A stretch of 64,000 nucleotides of DNA. Origin: Nymphaea colorata. Taxonomy: Eukaryota > Streptophyta > Magnoliopsida > Nymphaeales > Nymphaeaceae. Shown piece after piece: positions 43,801 to 55,763 of this stretch. The stretch is taken from contig NC_045140.1 in the NCBI RefSeq assembly GCF_008831285.2, positions 12,522,505-12,586,504 on the forward strand, read 5' to 3'. Below the pieces are notes generated by a model that saw only the letters and a program-made list of their open reading frames with translations, made no database searches and had not been told where the DNA came from. The position numbers and the translations under genes were made by a program. The number at the start of each line of letters is the position of its first letter. Within the stretch, counting starts at the first letter, position 1.

Positions 43801-46030
43801 TTTAGTGCCTTATCTCACTTTACAAATAACTTAGTGGTCCATCATTCATTCATATATAGTGCATGGTATGTGATATTTTAGGACCAGAGGTGCAATTCCT
43901 ATGCCACATAGAGCCTTTGTGCTCCAGAACAACAGAAAAGGGCATAAATGAATAAAAAAAAAGTTCATTGTTACTATCCCCAGGTGGACTCTGTTTCACT
44001 AAGGAATAAGATAACCCCAGAGTGCAGAATCTCTTCTTCAGCCAAATCTGCTACTTCTCTGTCATCAGGTGGGGTTAGTTGATAATGAACTCCTGCTGGG
44101 TGTAGTACGAGCAACAAAAGAAAAAAGAAAAAAAGAACTGATCTGGGCATCTGCCAGATCAGCAAGATAACAAGAAAGGGGAAAACTGATCGAAAAAGGA
44201 ATAAAAAAAATGACACGCCGGATTTCGCCTTCGGACACCCTCAGAGCAAGAAATGAAGAAGAAACTTGAGGAAGAGAGAGAAATAAAAATTAATACCTGT
44301 TGTTGTTGGGTTTTTACTGCTGCTGCTCAAGCTTTGGTCTGCTCACCGATCGCCACAGATGGCTGGTGATAGTAGATGCTTCCAGCTGCTCAACGTAAAA
44401 TCCTGAAAAATAGAAGCGGACAAACAAGATTCAAGAGAGTGAGGAGAGATAAAATGAGAGAAGGAAATGGAAAAGAAGTCGACAAAGAGCCACTTATACC
44501 TGTATTGGGAAATTTGACGTTGACCCGTTGTTTTGTACACAATTCCAGTGAAGACCCTTTTATTTTTTTCAATTATTAACATGCAATCTTTTGGGTTTCA
44601 GTAGAGGTCAGGTTGACCCGTTCTTCATAAAAAATTAAATGCAGGACCTAATCAGGGAAGACTTTAGTTGCAAAGAGTAAAGTAAAGACGATTTGTTCAT
44701 AATCCCTTATACATGCAGCTGCGGCTTGCGTTACAGATAGTGCTCCTCCATCAAAAAATTCTTCATAATGTAACAATTGCATTATAGAATGTAGCTGCAT
44801 GTGTATACCAATCATACAGATCTATCTCACTTACAAAAAGTCCAGTAGAAACCGTACATTGGATTTAAAAACAGTTTAACACTTGGTATTTTTTTTTAAA
44901 TTAAACCATAAAAAAAGTAACGTATATATGTCTTCCCAGCCACTATGTGTGATCTCAATGTATTTAAATCTAAGAATCCACACCAATAATGTTTTCAATG
45001 TTTACAAAGACTGCTCCACAAATTAAATGAGAAAAGTAAGAGGTAACAACTTTTGAAAAACACCAAATGTCCAACTTTTCCTTCTGTTTTTCAAACAAAC
45101 ACTTGATCTCGTCAAAAGTATTAAAGTAATCACCAAATGATGAAATTATCCCATCAAATTGAAAATATTATCAAGAAAATGGAATTGAAAAGGAAAAACT
45201 GCTAATTAATGGCTTCGGTACAAACTCCAAAGTTATCTAGATCAAGATTGTGGGGATAAGTTTAAGTAGAAAGATGTAACTCACTAATAGCTATATATAT
45301 GTAAAAGGTATTCTGAACTGACAAACAATATGAGCTATTAAGTTGAACCAAGTTGAAGAGTATGGTCTCAAAAATGTCAACGGATGATATATATAAAAAT
45401 GTATCTCAGGGTTTTTGATGTGGCAACATGCAGGATTGATTATGGAATTCTGCCCATAAGGCGAAGATTTTTGTGGAGATATCTCAAAGATAAAAATTAA
45501 GGATGTAGAAGATATAGTTATAAGAATCATTCACAAACACCAAAACTGAGGACATTTTCCTTTCTTAACTAAAATTAATTTTAAGACTGCTACTTGGATA
45601 AAACTAAAACAAAAGAATTAGTCAACATGTAAAAGTAGGCCAAAGAATGAGCAAACATGTAAAACTAATCCGAAGGTGGATATTAAAACCACCAAAAAGA
45701 TTCTATAAGTTTGTAGTTCATTGTATGAAAGCTGGGAACATCCTGACTGGTGAAATTGAGTTCCTTTTCTTTTTGTTGGCAATGTTGTGCTTTGATTGAA
45801 GGTGCCATGATTTATTGATATATATATTCACATTTTGATAGAGGGAAAAAGTAATGACGAAAGCAACAAAATAAGTTACTTTTCAGGGTTGATTTCATCT
45901 TTCCAACAATGTCTTTCCTCCTTAAACAAAAATGTGGCCGCATTTTCCCCAAGTGCAATGACTTGTAAGGAATGGATCTCGCGAAACATATCTTTGATTG
46001 ATTGGAACTGGAACTTGCTCGATGAGAGGT
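43801..46030. other. Intergenic, nothing recognised
   Basis: A/T-rich DNA. Short open stretches on both strands (for example 43974-44216 and 44343-44582, minus) have no domain and look incidental. Confidence 0.35.
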
Positions 46031-46750
46031 GCGCATCCTTATCAATACTGGTGATTTAGTGGCTGGTATATGTGCCCTACAGTGGTGATTTCGTCACCGC
46101 TAAATCCATGTATACCAGTGATGTTTAACATCGCTTCAAGTCTTCACCACTATACAATGGTAGTTTTTGCCACCGTATATCTTGCCCTAACCAGTATCGG
46201 AGACACTGAGAGCCCGCTCGCTTCAGCTGCATGCTTATCTTATCGCTCAAGTGTCCCTCCCTCTCTGTTTTATGATTAACACTTGTATTTTTTCTACAAG
46301 TTAGCTATGTTTTTGTTTTAATTTACTTTTCTCTCAACAATATGGAGAATTTAACTAATGTTGGATTTAACAAAGGTTGTATGCCAAATTAAACCATGTC
46401 AAGTTTAATGAATTTATTTTACTTTTGACGGTTCGATGAAAAAGTGCCTCGCAAGTGTGTTGCTTAAATAAATGAAAGTATTGCTTTTTTTTCATCTGCC
46501 ATACTTACAAGTTATTAAATATTTCACAAGCTTTGATGGAAAATTGTTGGTAACAACTAAATTAATTTTCTATCAACACGCAAACTAGCAGACAGTTTTA
46601 TCCTTCATTTCTGATTTTGACATGAGATAATAATGTTTTTTTGCTTCCTTTTCTTTTCTTTAAATTTTTGAAATAATCTTTATGGGAATTATATGCTAAA
46701 ACTTATGCATCACAACTTGTTGTTTTGCTAGTTCTCGCTTCACATAAATG
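46031..46750 (+). repeat. Partial third copy of the CCGGT-rich / foldback repeat family
   Basis: It matches the right-hand part of the copies ending at 52143 and 58867: the ACTGGTGA / CACCGC motif array (46040-46200), GCTTATC..TATCGCTCAAGTGTCCCTCCCTCT, TTTGTTTTAATTTACTTTT, TTGCTTAAATAAATGAAAGTA, ACTTATAAG-like sequence, GTTGGTAACAACTAA, ATCCTTCATTTCTGATTTTG and ATTATATG. It is more diverged than the two long copies are from each other. Confidence 0.65.
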
Positions 46751-48640
46751 AAATTGGGCAACCCTTTAACATTTGACATGCACAAAAAGTGCACGGTAAT
46801 AATACTAAGTCTATGACGACAATTCAAATGCAAGCAACCAATCAATACTAAAATAACATAAGACATTTACCTCGAGTAGAGAATAAAAGACTTGACGTAA
46901 TTAGGCCTTTTCCGTGGGGCTTCAAATACACTCTAACAAGCCCCATTGCCTCCTACATCTTAAAAAGCAACATATCTAACTAGAGCTGCAACAAAAAAAT
47001 AGCAACTAATTTATGAATGTGACAAAGAACGCCTTGCTCATGGAGAACATGAAACAACAATCAACAATTAGACATTTAAAAAACTGATACAAATACCTCC
47101 AAGTTGTAACTGGTTTAGTAGTTTGTCAAAATCATCAATATCAATAAATGCTGATTTTGTTGTAGACATAGGCTTCCTTCATGTATTTTAGATTCCCTCC
47201 ATGGACATCAATAAAATTGTCAACAGTCACATGAAGACATAAAAAAGGTATTTTAATGACTTACCACAAGTACAACATGTTTGACAGTTCTCTTGACTAT
47301 TATAAATTGTTCGAATATATTAAAAGACTACTGAAAGAACAAAAAAAAAAAGGAACATGTATCTACCGACATTATGGATCTTATAGAGATTTTAGTAGCA
47401 AAGTTTCTCATATGTACAAGTTAAAGTCACACTGCTGTTAAAATAGATTCCACCAGTCCTTCTTTTTGAAATACATTAGCAATGAGAATGAAAAGCATAG
47501 TCAAGGAGGGATTTCCTTTTCTTTAAGTCCATATACAATTTCCATGGTTTATGGCATATTATCAAGGAAGGTTGAAACAAAAAATAGCTTGCCAAAACCA
47601 ACAACCAATGGTCTTTAATCAACCTGAAACACTGAATTATAGCAATAGTAAGTTTAAGATTTATCCTATCCTAAAAATCCACGTTGAAGTAACATACCAA
47701 CTTTACAATATTGAGTTAACGTTCTATACATGTGTTTCTATGTGTCCATGATCGTTTGGCTGAGCTTGGCCATGCATCGGTTTTAGGGATTCATACTGAG
47801 CTAAATGAGTATAACAATTCCAATCTAGTCAAGCAACTAATGTAAGAAGTGAAGACAGAGGTTGTCTAAACGAAAATAACATTTTCTCTCTAAAATAAGA
47901 GATAATAAGCTTAATGTATGAACATAATGTCCATGCTCTCATGTGATATACTTTTTTAGTAGACTAGAAACATGAAGTATAAATCCAAGAATAATATTGA
48001 AAAGAAATAAAACTACTCATGAGCACTACAATGAAACTGAAAAGAGAAATGAACCTCATCAGAAACTACACATTGAAGCTGTGGATCTGATGTTGTTAGA
48101 TCAATTAGCAGCTTGTCATCATTTGAAGTCAAAAGTTCCAAACCATGAGGTTCATAACAAAGAGCTGGTCATTACAGTGACCAAGAATGCTGTTACTTCA
48201 TATTGTTAGAGATTCATAAGCTCACATACAATTCCGCAAAAATAGATACTTCAGACAACATTGAGAAATAGATAGATTGCAAAATATAGATGAAGATGGA
48301 AAATCCCTTGTTGCTCTTCAACCTAGCAAATAGACACTCAATAAGAGATGGGTGCTACATAAGCATATTTGTGTGTGTGTGTGTGTGTATATACATAGAT
48401 ACATACTTATATCTGTATATATTTTATAATTTTATCCCTTAGGTTCATCAACATAAAGATTGCTGTTGATCTGCAAGTACTTTATGGAAGAAAACATACA
48501 CAAATTTTACTAAAAGATCAGTAATATTAACAACAAATTCTTAACTGGAAATGTGCTTTCTATTTTTATTAATTGCCATATGTTCAATTGTGTTAAATGA
48601 ATATCGACATAAACAAGTTATATACACACATACCCATGCA
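46751..48640. other. Intergenic, nothing recognised
   Basis: A/T-rich DNA with a (GT)n run at 48371-48388. A coding-like stretch at about 48000-48208 (plus) has no recognised domain. Confidence 0.35.
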
Positions 48641-48642
48641 TA

Positions 48643-48657
48643 TCTCTCTCTCTCTCT

Positions 48658-48697
<40 letters not shown>

Positions 48698-48699
48698 GT
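48643..48699. repeat. Compound microsatellite (CT)n(CA)n(TA)n
   Basis: Three adjacent dinucleotide runs. Confidence 0.9.
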
Positions 48700-48716
48700 T
48701 GATTATTGACAACCAA

Positions 48717-48742
48717 GCATCTGTTCCAAGAGGAACAGATGC
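48717..48742. other. Perfect 11-bp stem hairpin
   Basis: GCATCTGTTCC, loop AAGA, GGAACAGATGC. The stem has no mismatch. It lies 18 bp after the (TA)n microsatellite. There is no following T-run, and nothing else suggests an RNA gene. Confidence 0.8.
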
Positions 48743-49097
48743 ACCTGGTTGCAAGAACATTCGAACAAGATGTTTCTGTTCATGCTACACATGGGATAGG
48801 AACCACACGCAATTATGGCAACAGTTCTTATTCTAGAACAATTATGCCAAGGATAACACCAAAATAAATACCCTCATGGTCACTTTGAGCAAGATAGTCA
48901 GAAGACTTAGATCTAAAGTCTTAATAAACTTATATGCATACCCTATATTACATCCCAGAACACAAAAGTCAGATTCCTTTAGGTCGAATGCGTTCTCTCA
49001 TGCTACAGGGAACAAGCAGAAGGCTTATGCTTTAGCAAGCAAATATAAAAATTAAAGGATGTGAAATGAAAAGCTGCTAACTAGCAGGTAACACTGA

Positions 49098-49271
49098 ATG
49101 TTTCCGCCGGCTCAGCCTTTCCAACCTCTTGATCCTAGAATGCAGTCCCAAACTGAAACTCAACCAGTCACACAGGAAAACATAAGGTGCAGTGCACATG
49201 AAAGTGGAAGCAAGAAGTCCACAGGAAATACTGAAGAAGTTTCTTTAGAACTGTCTGTTTCACAATTTTAA
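49098..49271 (+). other. Short coding-like open frame, unrecognised
   Basis: ATG to TAA, 57 codons: it starts MFPPAQPFQPLDPRMQSQTE and continues with polar, Ser/Thr/Glu-rich sequence (GSKKSTGNTEEVSLELS). Composition is coding-like and richer in G/C than its surroundings. It could be a lone exon of a broken transcription-factor-like gene; I cannot match it to a family. A TGA directly precedes the ATG in frame. Confidence 0.3.
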
Positions 49272-50039
49272 TGAAGACTGGAAAATATAATGTCATTTAA
49301 GGCTACTTCTCCAAGTTAATATAAAAATAATCAACTATAAAACTGTTCCTTTACAAATTACAATTTTTCAATGAAATAAGTCTTGTTAATAGGGAAACAT
49401 TGACTCGTTATAGAAAATATGGCATCCTTTTAAAGTGCCCCTCCCACAATTAAGGAACTGAGTTTCAGAAGTACCTAGGACTAATGAAAGGTTATGGAAG
49501 ACTGATTTTTTTTTATCCCATCTCTACTGAGAAACTTCAAGACTGATGACCTTAAAAAAATTCACTCTCGGTGGATCCTGGCAATGCAATGTGGTTGGAC
49601 CCTCATGTTGGTCTGAATGAATCAGCCTTTTAGAGGAGGGTGAGTCAGGGCCTGCTACTAAAGAGCATAGCAAGTTACAAGTCTCAGTAGGACATGTTTT
49701 TTTATTACTATAGGTTAGTTGAGGTTACCATTATCCTTTTTTTGGTGACAAGTCTTATGTGTCCCTAATAAAGGGAATCTGTCAAATTTTCAAAGTTTCA
49801 AAACCAAAAAGGCATGGAAGCACATGAGATGTGGCTCCAGTTCCACCAGAAAAGGTAAGATCTTTGGTGCAAAAAGAATGGACAAATAAGATAACAAAGA
49901 AAAATAAACGACTCCAATTCCTATCTCCGTTTATTTGAAATATACCACATATATAATCATCAATCACATTATCGATTGACAAGAATTTTCAGTAATCAGA
50001 AAATCCAAATACAGTAATGTTTTTCAAATAGATGAATTT
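49272..50039. other. Intergenic, nothing recognised
   Basis: A/T-rich DNA. No gene, RNA or repeat boundary is supported here. Confidence 0.35.
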
Positions 50040-50465
50040 CTTTGTATGACAAAGGGTGTTAAAAAGATTGAAAAGTTGTTTGATGTAATAAAATGATTGA
50101 CAAACACCTGCTTCATTAAAAGAAGAAAATTGTTAAAATCTTGAGCAATTTCTATGAAAAAAATGAAAAAAATCACATTTTGTGCATAGACTCTCCCTGG
50201 GCTTTTTTTATTAATATTGACACTTATAAAATAGACGAAAATATTGAAGAAATTGTCAAAAAGATGTGGCCCATAAAAATCTTTCTATTCAGGTATTTTC
50301 TTTTTATTAGGTTAAAATGGTCTTTTTCATATTTAAAAACAGTGGGGCATGTGCCTGTAGGTAATTGTATAAATATAAATGGTTACTTGTAACTTTTCAG
50401 AAGAAAAATGCATCAAACCTAATCGGTCTCATTAATTATTTGTCCGGTCTAATTTGTCTAGCGAC

Positions 50466-50505
<40 letters not shown>

Positions 50506-50535
50506 AAAGTGGTGCATGGATTGATGAGTTCGATT

Positions 50536-51064
50536 CAATGACGGTAGGATGGTATTCATACTCCGCCCCATATACTGCATTATTCGTTCATTACAAAAGA
50601 ATCTCATCTTATGCTGATGTACCATCTGGGGTTCTTCTCAATGACAAGCTGTCATTTATTACAGCATCATACTACTAATGGTATCAGCTTGGTTTTGAAT
50701 TGAAATAACATTGTTGTATTCAATGACATGGATGTCAAAAGAAAAAACATAGAGTAGAAAGAAAACCCAACTCCTAGGTTGGACCACTAATCATTTGTTT
50801 GTTGGCAACCTCTTCCTAAATATGCTCAAGTGTTATTCCGTACACTAAGGCATGAACATGTTTGCAGTACAATAACTAGAACTATGTACAAGACAATCTT
50901 AGGCATCTAAGCCTTTTGTTACGAGAAACAATACTAAAAATAAATTGATATTCAAAAGCTTTTCAGATCGTCCTCCAGAGGTTCTTTTATAAGGTGAGAT
51001 TCTTTATACATAAGGAATGATGCAGTATACAAGGTGGAGTATGAATACCTTCCTGCCGTCATTG
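50536..51064. repeat. Foldback: 75-bp inverted arms, copy 1
   Basis: The left arm (50536-50611, starting CAATGACGGTAGGATGGTAT) and right arm (50990-51064, ending GGAGTATGAATACC...CCGTCATTG) are near-complementary over their length, including GGTATTCATACTCC, ATACTGCAT and AAAGAATCTCA. The loop is about 380 bp. Confidence 0.85.
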
Positions 51065-51429
51065 TATATATACAAGAAAATCTCTTGTCGAGTGAACCAA
51101 ATTGACTTCAGACTCTGATTCTTTCGAGCAACTTCTCTACATACCTTCAACAATTGCAACCTTTCCACAGAAAATAGACAGCCCTCGCCACCATAATCTC
51201 TAATTAGCATTGTATTGTCATCTATCAACAGCTGACCATTGCATCACATGACTGAGTTTTGTTCCCCCTTAGCACGTGGATGCAGAAGGAACACATTGCC
51301 TAAGACATATTTTTGGTTGAAAGGCATGGAAATATTTACTAGAGCCTATAAATGTTTTTTTGAGGGGTACAAATTATGTTTGTGCTATTCTTTAATCATA
51401 ATAACCTATACAGGTGATGAACGCAACTG

Positions 51430-51700
51430 GGACAGTCCAAAGCCGGTGATGATTACAACTGGTATAGATCTCTAACGATGGGGTAGTTCGCAGCCGTATA
51501 TACTTATACCGGTGAAATGTCTCGCCACTAAGGCATTTATGCCGGTGTTCTCTAGCACCAGTAGAAATTTCACCACTAAAGACCTATAACAGCGATTTAC
51601 CACCGCTATATTACCTGAACCCATAACGTAACCACCACTGTTATTTGAATCACACAACTCAACGCATGAAATGTGCACCTCGAGTGCCTGCCTATCGCTC
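51430..51700. repeat. CCGGT/CACCGC motif array in copy 1
   Basis: Alternating motifs such as ATACCGGTGAA, TGCCGGTGTTC, CACCACTAA, ATAACAGCGATTTACCACCGC and GTAACCACCACTG. This resembles CACTA-transposon subterminal repeats. No CACTA end or transposase is seen. Confidence 0.5.
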
Positions 51701-52169
51701 AAGTCTATCTATCCCTCTACCTCTGTTTTGTAATTAATGCTGTATTTTTTTTTCATTTTTCTATTTCACATTGTTCTTGTTTAATTTTTTTGACCAAACC
51801 GGTGCTCTCATGAGTATGTTGTTTAAATAAACCAAAGAAATGTTTTTTTTATCCACGGTACTTATAAGGAATTAAATGTTTTACAAACTTTATGTATAAT
51901 TGTTGATAACAACTAATTAAACTTTCTCGCAAATAGCAAAACAGTTCCATCCTTCATTTCTGATTTTGGCGCCAGAAAAAAATGGGTTTTTTGCTCTTGT
52001 TTTAAATTTCTGACATGATTTTTGTTGAAATAATATGTTAGATTATTTTTGCCATTAAACTTAAGCTTCACTATGCATTGCTTAGCTACACATTGCATCA
52101 CCAACTTAGTGCATCGCTTCGGCTTGTTGTACTTCACAACAAATCAGCAGTTTCACCATTTAGGTCCTT

Positions 52170-52907
52170 CTCAACGACCTCCTCTTTGGGGATCTAGAAC
52201 AAAAGAACTATCAAAGACAGAAGATGAAGACGACTGCAGGCCATCATTGATTGCATCAGTTTGCTGTGTTCTCCCTTGAACAAAACCAGCTTGAGTTTGC
52301 GATTGAGATTGCAAAGACGTTGATGAGAATGTGGTGCCATGCTCCCCTGTAGTCTGTCTAGATGTATTTTCATCCATTCTGCAAAGAAATATGAATGAGA
52401 ACTAAAACCACCAGAATCATTATTGCCCATACCTGTATGAAAGATACTCCACTGCACCTCCTTCATGCTCGCCCGGGTCTGCTTAGAACCCTTAACAGAC
52501 GGAAAATCTGCTTCCAAATTGTTGAGATGGGCATTGGCACCGGCACCATGTTCAACCAACTCTACTGGTATGGCAGACTCGTTGGACTCAACAAGCACAT
52601 CAGAACTACTCCCTTCTGCAACCTGATTTACTTTCTCTGGTTTGAATTCGACCGAGTTACTGACACTAAAGGAGCCAGCTTTTCCGGCAACAGCCTCGTC
52701 CACCTGAACTTGTGAATGGTACTCTGATTCACTCAAGAAAAGGTTCGCTAGAGAAGTGTCAGCAGGGACCCAGTTGAGTCCATCGAAATCATTACCCTCC
52801 TGTAACTCAGCTGCAGAAGAACCATCGATCTGAAACTCATCATCCACAAGCTTGTCAAAGAAACCTTCATCCGTCTGATCCTGCATAAGAAATGGAGAAG
52901 CCGCCAT
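52170..52907 (-). pseudogene. SEC16/MAIGO5-like N-terminal fragment
   Basis: SEC16 scaffolds COPII coat assembly at ER exit sites; plant forms are about 1300-1400 residues. On the minus strand the frame starts at 52907 with MAASPFLMQDQTDEGFFDKL, then VDDEF, matching the plant SEC16 start (DQTDEDFFDKLVDD). It continues with an acidic, polar stretch and MKEVQWSIFHTGMGNNDSGG, then FSSHSYFFAE near residue 175, like the family block VKEVQW...SYSDFF. Close to 52380 the frame shifts; polar Ser/Gln-rich sequence (MDENTSRQTTGEHGTTFSST) continues in another frame to about 52170. The repeat at 50040-52143 follows directly, so the conserved central domain and C terminus are not here. I infer a truncated, dead copy, unless distant exons exist beyond the repeat. 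Confidence 0.7.
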
Positions 52908-53326
52908 TGATATAACAGAAAGCAGAGAGAAATGCTCAAAATCTCAGATCGAAACACCCAATTTCCTTGTGAAATTCAAATGGTCTTTACTGGAATCTAC
53001 CCTGACTAACAAAATTAACAGCAACCAAGACCTTAATAGTCCTGGATCACATTCCCAAAAGCGATGAATCACAAATCAAACCATAAACAAATCAAAATGA
53101 GCAACGAGAATAAATTAAAAAAAAAAAACTTGTTTGAAAAGGGGAGTCATGGCCGTTGTTACACATGTTAGATGCAATTATATCAGAAACCACCTGGATG
53201 GCACAAGGAAGACCCTTCTCCCTCCTCCAGACAACCAGTCATGGGCCGGAAAAACAAGAAAGGGATAGAGAAATGGACGGAAAAAAATAAATAAAAAAAA
53301 GAGAGGAGTAAGTGATCAATCTTACC

Positions 53327-53480
53327 GAAAACCAGCCATCGCCGTGCTACCTTCGAGCTCCCCCTCCTTGATGAGGGCAGATCGTAAGAGGCAACCTCCA
53401 GAGGTAGACGAGAAGACAGGCTACAAATCTTTCCCCTGTTTCTTGGGTTTTTACATGGTAAAAATGTGATGCATTTCGGA
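53327..53480 (-). other. Possible 5' untranslated exon of the SEC16-like gene
   Basis: The minus strand shows a donor TTTTCG/GTAAGATTG at about 53327, 420 bp upstream of the ATG at 52907, with possible acceptors just before the ATG (for example TTTTGAG near 52936). A leader intron of this kind is common in plants; this is inference from splice-like sequence only. Confidence 0.3.
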
Positions 53481-54140
53481 AAAATCATTTAAAACCCCGA
53501 TACTTATCATCTGCATCAAACATGAACTTGGGAAGCGGACTTTCCTTTTATGTTCTTCAAACATTTTATCGGGGTCAAAGAAAAAAAAGATCCAAATCCA
53601 TGTTCACATGTAACTCCCTATCCGATCCTAAACAAATAGGAACTTAAGAAAACTGCATCCGCCTCATAATATTTAACGAACGAGGTGATAGCCGATGTTT
53701 TTTTAGTTTTTTTCTTTAATGAAGAAGACATGTTTCGGTTGCTTTGCGAAGTAACTAAGAAATTATTTGTCAATAGTTTGTCACAATTTACTTAAAGGAT
53801 GGATCCATTAGGAATTTATTTTTTCATATAAATCGAATATGAACGAGAGAGATCTTATAATTCTCTCAAGTAGAATATCTTTGTTTTCGAAAAATTCAGG
53901 CTCTACCATTATAAACCGATCATATCACCATTTTCTTTTTTTATTTTTGCACTGCATTGATTTTACATCACTCTTTCCAAGAGAACACCCCGACACAGTT
54001 GCACCAGCAACATAGCAGCACAATCTTCTTTCTGTAGGCGGCAGATGAGTTCTATCAGCCATTATTTAATGCAACGTTAAAGAAAAAAAGCATTCATACA
54101 ACATTCACACCTATATATCAAAACTGAGAGATGAAGCCCA
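53481..54140. other. Intergenic, nothing recognised
   Basis: A/T-rich DNA between the SEC16-like leader and the carboxylesterase relic. It may hold the old promoter of the SEC16-like fragment; no element is clear. Confidence 0.3.
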
Positions 54141-54149
54141 TCAACTCAG

Positions 54150-54470
54150 TAGATGCCTCTCCCTAGGGGCTGCGCACATAGAAGGCATGCTCCTCTTCCG
54201 AGAAGACGTGCAACTTCACCACCTTCCTTCCCAACTTCTTCAGCTCCTCCACTAATATCATGCCCCGGTCCCTAGAACGTTTTGGCCTCTCATCACCACC
54301 ATCACCGCGATGTCCGGCAGCCCTTCCGCTGGTGGTTTACATAAGAGGAGCTTCCTGGTACCAACCCCTTGAGGCCTGATAGATCAGGCACCTGGCTGGA
54401 GGCGAGGACGTTGTGGATGATCTTCCCACCAACAGTGTCGCCCATGATGGAAAGCCGAGAAAGGTAAGCT
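54150..54470 (-). pseudogene. Plant carboxylesterase (alpha/beta hydrolase, CXE-like) relic
   Basis: CXE-type esterases hydrolyse ester substrates with a Ser-Asp-His triad. On the minus strand, the region reads RLSIMGDTVGGKIIHNVLAS, then LSGLKGLVP, where the family has the nucleophile motif GDSSGGN. Here it is GDTVGGK, so the catalytic Ser is lost. Further pieces in two other frames read PAEGLPDIAVMVV (around the Asp region) and MILVEELKKLGRKVVKLHVF, then SEEEHAFYV, which matches the C-terminal block with the catalytic His (EHAFYV for GHVFHL). A TGA and two frame changes occur in about 320 bp, and the N-terminal part with the HGGG oxyanion motif is absent. Confidence 0.72.
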
Positions 54471-55249
54471 GAGTCAAGGAGGTGGTGGCAAGCATATGGG
54501 GAGGAAAGCCATGGAACTAATCACAAGATTTTTTGTATTGCATTGTTGAAAAGTAATGCTTGTTGTTTCGTGAATTATGAAATTTTTATCGATATATGAT
54601 TATTTTAAAGTGGTTTCTATCATATTGTACATTTGTATTTCTGTTCATTCTCATCGATGTGCTAATGAACAGATAGCAGAGAGCAAATGCATGCTTAGGC
54701 TATCTTCCATCTAGACATATTAAACCACTAGCTTTATTAAATATATAGGCAAATATTGGTATTGTATGCTATTAAGTTTTAATAACATGAAGTCCCGATA
54801 AACATATCTATAAACCTAGCCTAACCAAGTGATCATGTAAACTTTCTGGCCACAAAGTCAACCAGTATAGTCTGATTACAGATTTGCCACGTAAAACCTT
54901 AGAAGGTTTCAAGCGGATGATCCCACTCCATGAAAAATGTAATGTCTAAGTGGTTCGGGTGAGAGTTTTTACAGGATTTTTCCTCTTCCGCGAAAGGTAA
55001 TTTTGTCTTTTTCTGTTTTACAAAGAAAGCAACTTTTGCATCTTTGTCATTTGGGAGGCTTTTTTTTGTCCTTATCATTAAGTTCAAAAATGGATGCCCA
55101 AGTGGCATTCTACTATGGGCCCTATCGGCACATGGTGACAAAAAATAGGAGGGAGTTGGTGGGTGCACCACTGTAGGTAAAAAAAAAAAGGTTAGGGCTT
55201 AAGATATTTTGAAAATTATTTCAAAATAAAATATTCTTTCCAGTTTTTT
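54471..55249. other. Intergenic, nothing recognised
   Basis: A/T-rich DNA. An open stretch at 54899-55171 (minus) has no domain and looks incidental. Confidence 0.35.
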
Positions 55250-55454
55250 ATTTTTTAGTTTTTTTGTTAGTATTTTTTATTAATTGAGAGCATTTTCATT
55301 ATTAGTGTATTGGCATGCGGAAATTTTGTGTATCCCAAGGTGTGCATAAAATGGTTTGTAGGTAAGCTTAAAGGAGTTCTCGGCAGCGAAAGATCACTTT
55401 GATAGCAACAGGCTCGAATATATGATACGTTTGCCATATCTCGTCTCACCAACT

Positions 55455-55488
<34 letters not shown>

Positions 55489-55701
55489 TTTTAGTTTTTT
55501 GTTATTATTTTTTATTAATTGAGAGCATTTTCATTATTAGTGTATTGGCATGCGGAAATTTTGTGTATCCCAAGGTGTGCATAAAATGGTTTGTAGGTAA
55601 GCTTAAAGGAGTTCTCGGCAGCGAAAGATCACTTTGATAGCAACAGGCTCGAATATATGATACGTTTGCCATATCTCGTCTCACCAACTTATATATATAT
55701 G

Positions 55702-55735
<34 letters not shown>
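55250..55735. repeat. 235-bp tandem duplication, nearly identical copies
   Basis: The block TATTTTTTATTAATTGAGAG at 55271 recurs at 55506. The following 180 bp, through GCATGCGGAAATTTTGTG, CAAGGTGTGCATAAAATGG and GCCATATCTCGTCTCACC, appears identical in both copies. Each copy ends in a (TA)n run; the second expands to 55690-55756. The identical minus-strand open frames in the copies follow from the duplication and are not evidence of a gene. Confidence 0.93.

Positions 55736-55763
<28 letters not shown>

Larger units (their letters stand above)
50040..52143 (+). repeat. Long repeat, copy 1 (with foldback and CCGGT array)
   Basis: It matches 56540-58867 over its whole length in the same orientation. 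Landmarks are AAAGTTGTTTGA.GT..TAAAATGATT, CACATTTTGT.CATA.ACTCTCCCTGGGC, TTTATTAATATTGA, GGGGCATGTG, TCAAACCTA.TCGGTCTCATTAATTA, the foldback arms, GCCACCATAATCTCTAATTAGCAT, GAGTTTTGTTCCCCCTTAG, the CCGGT array, and GCATTGCTTAGCTAC at the end. It ends at ACTTCACAACAA next to the SEC16-like exon. TGGTATCAGCTTGG at 50680 resembles a primer site, but no LTR pair supports a retrotransposon. Confidence 0.8.

Noticed and set aside
50670-50700. Primer binding site of a retrotransposon (TGGTATCAGCTTGG)
   Set aside because: Only the first half matches, and no LTR pair, polypurine tract or coding domain accompanies it.
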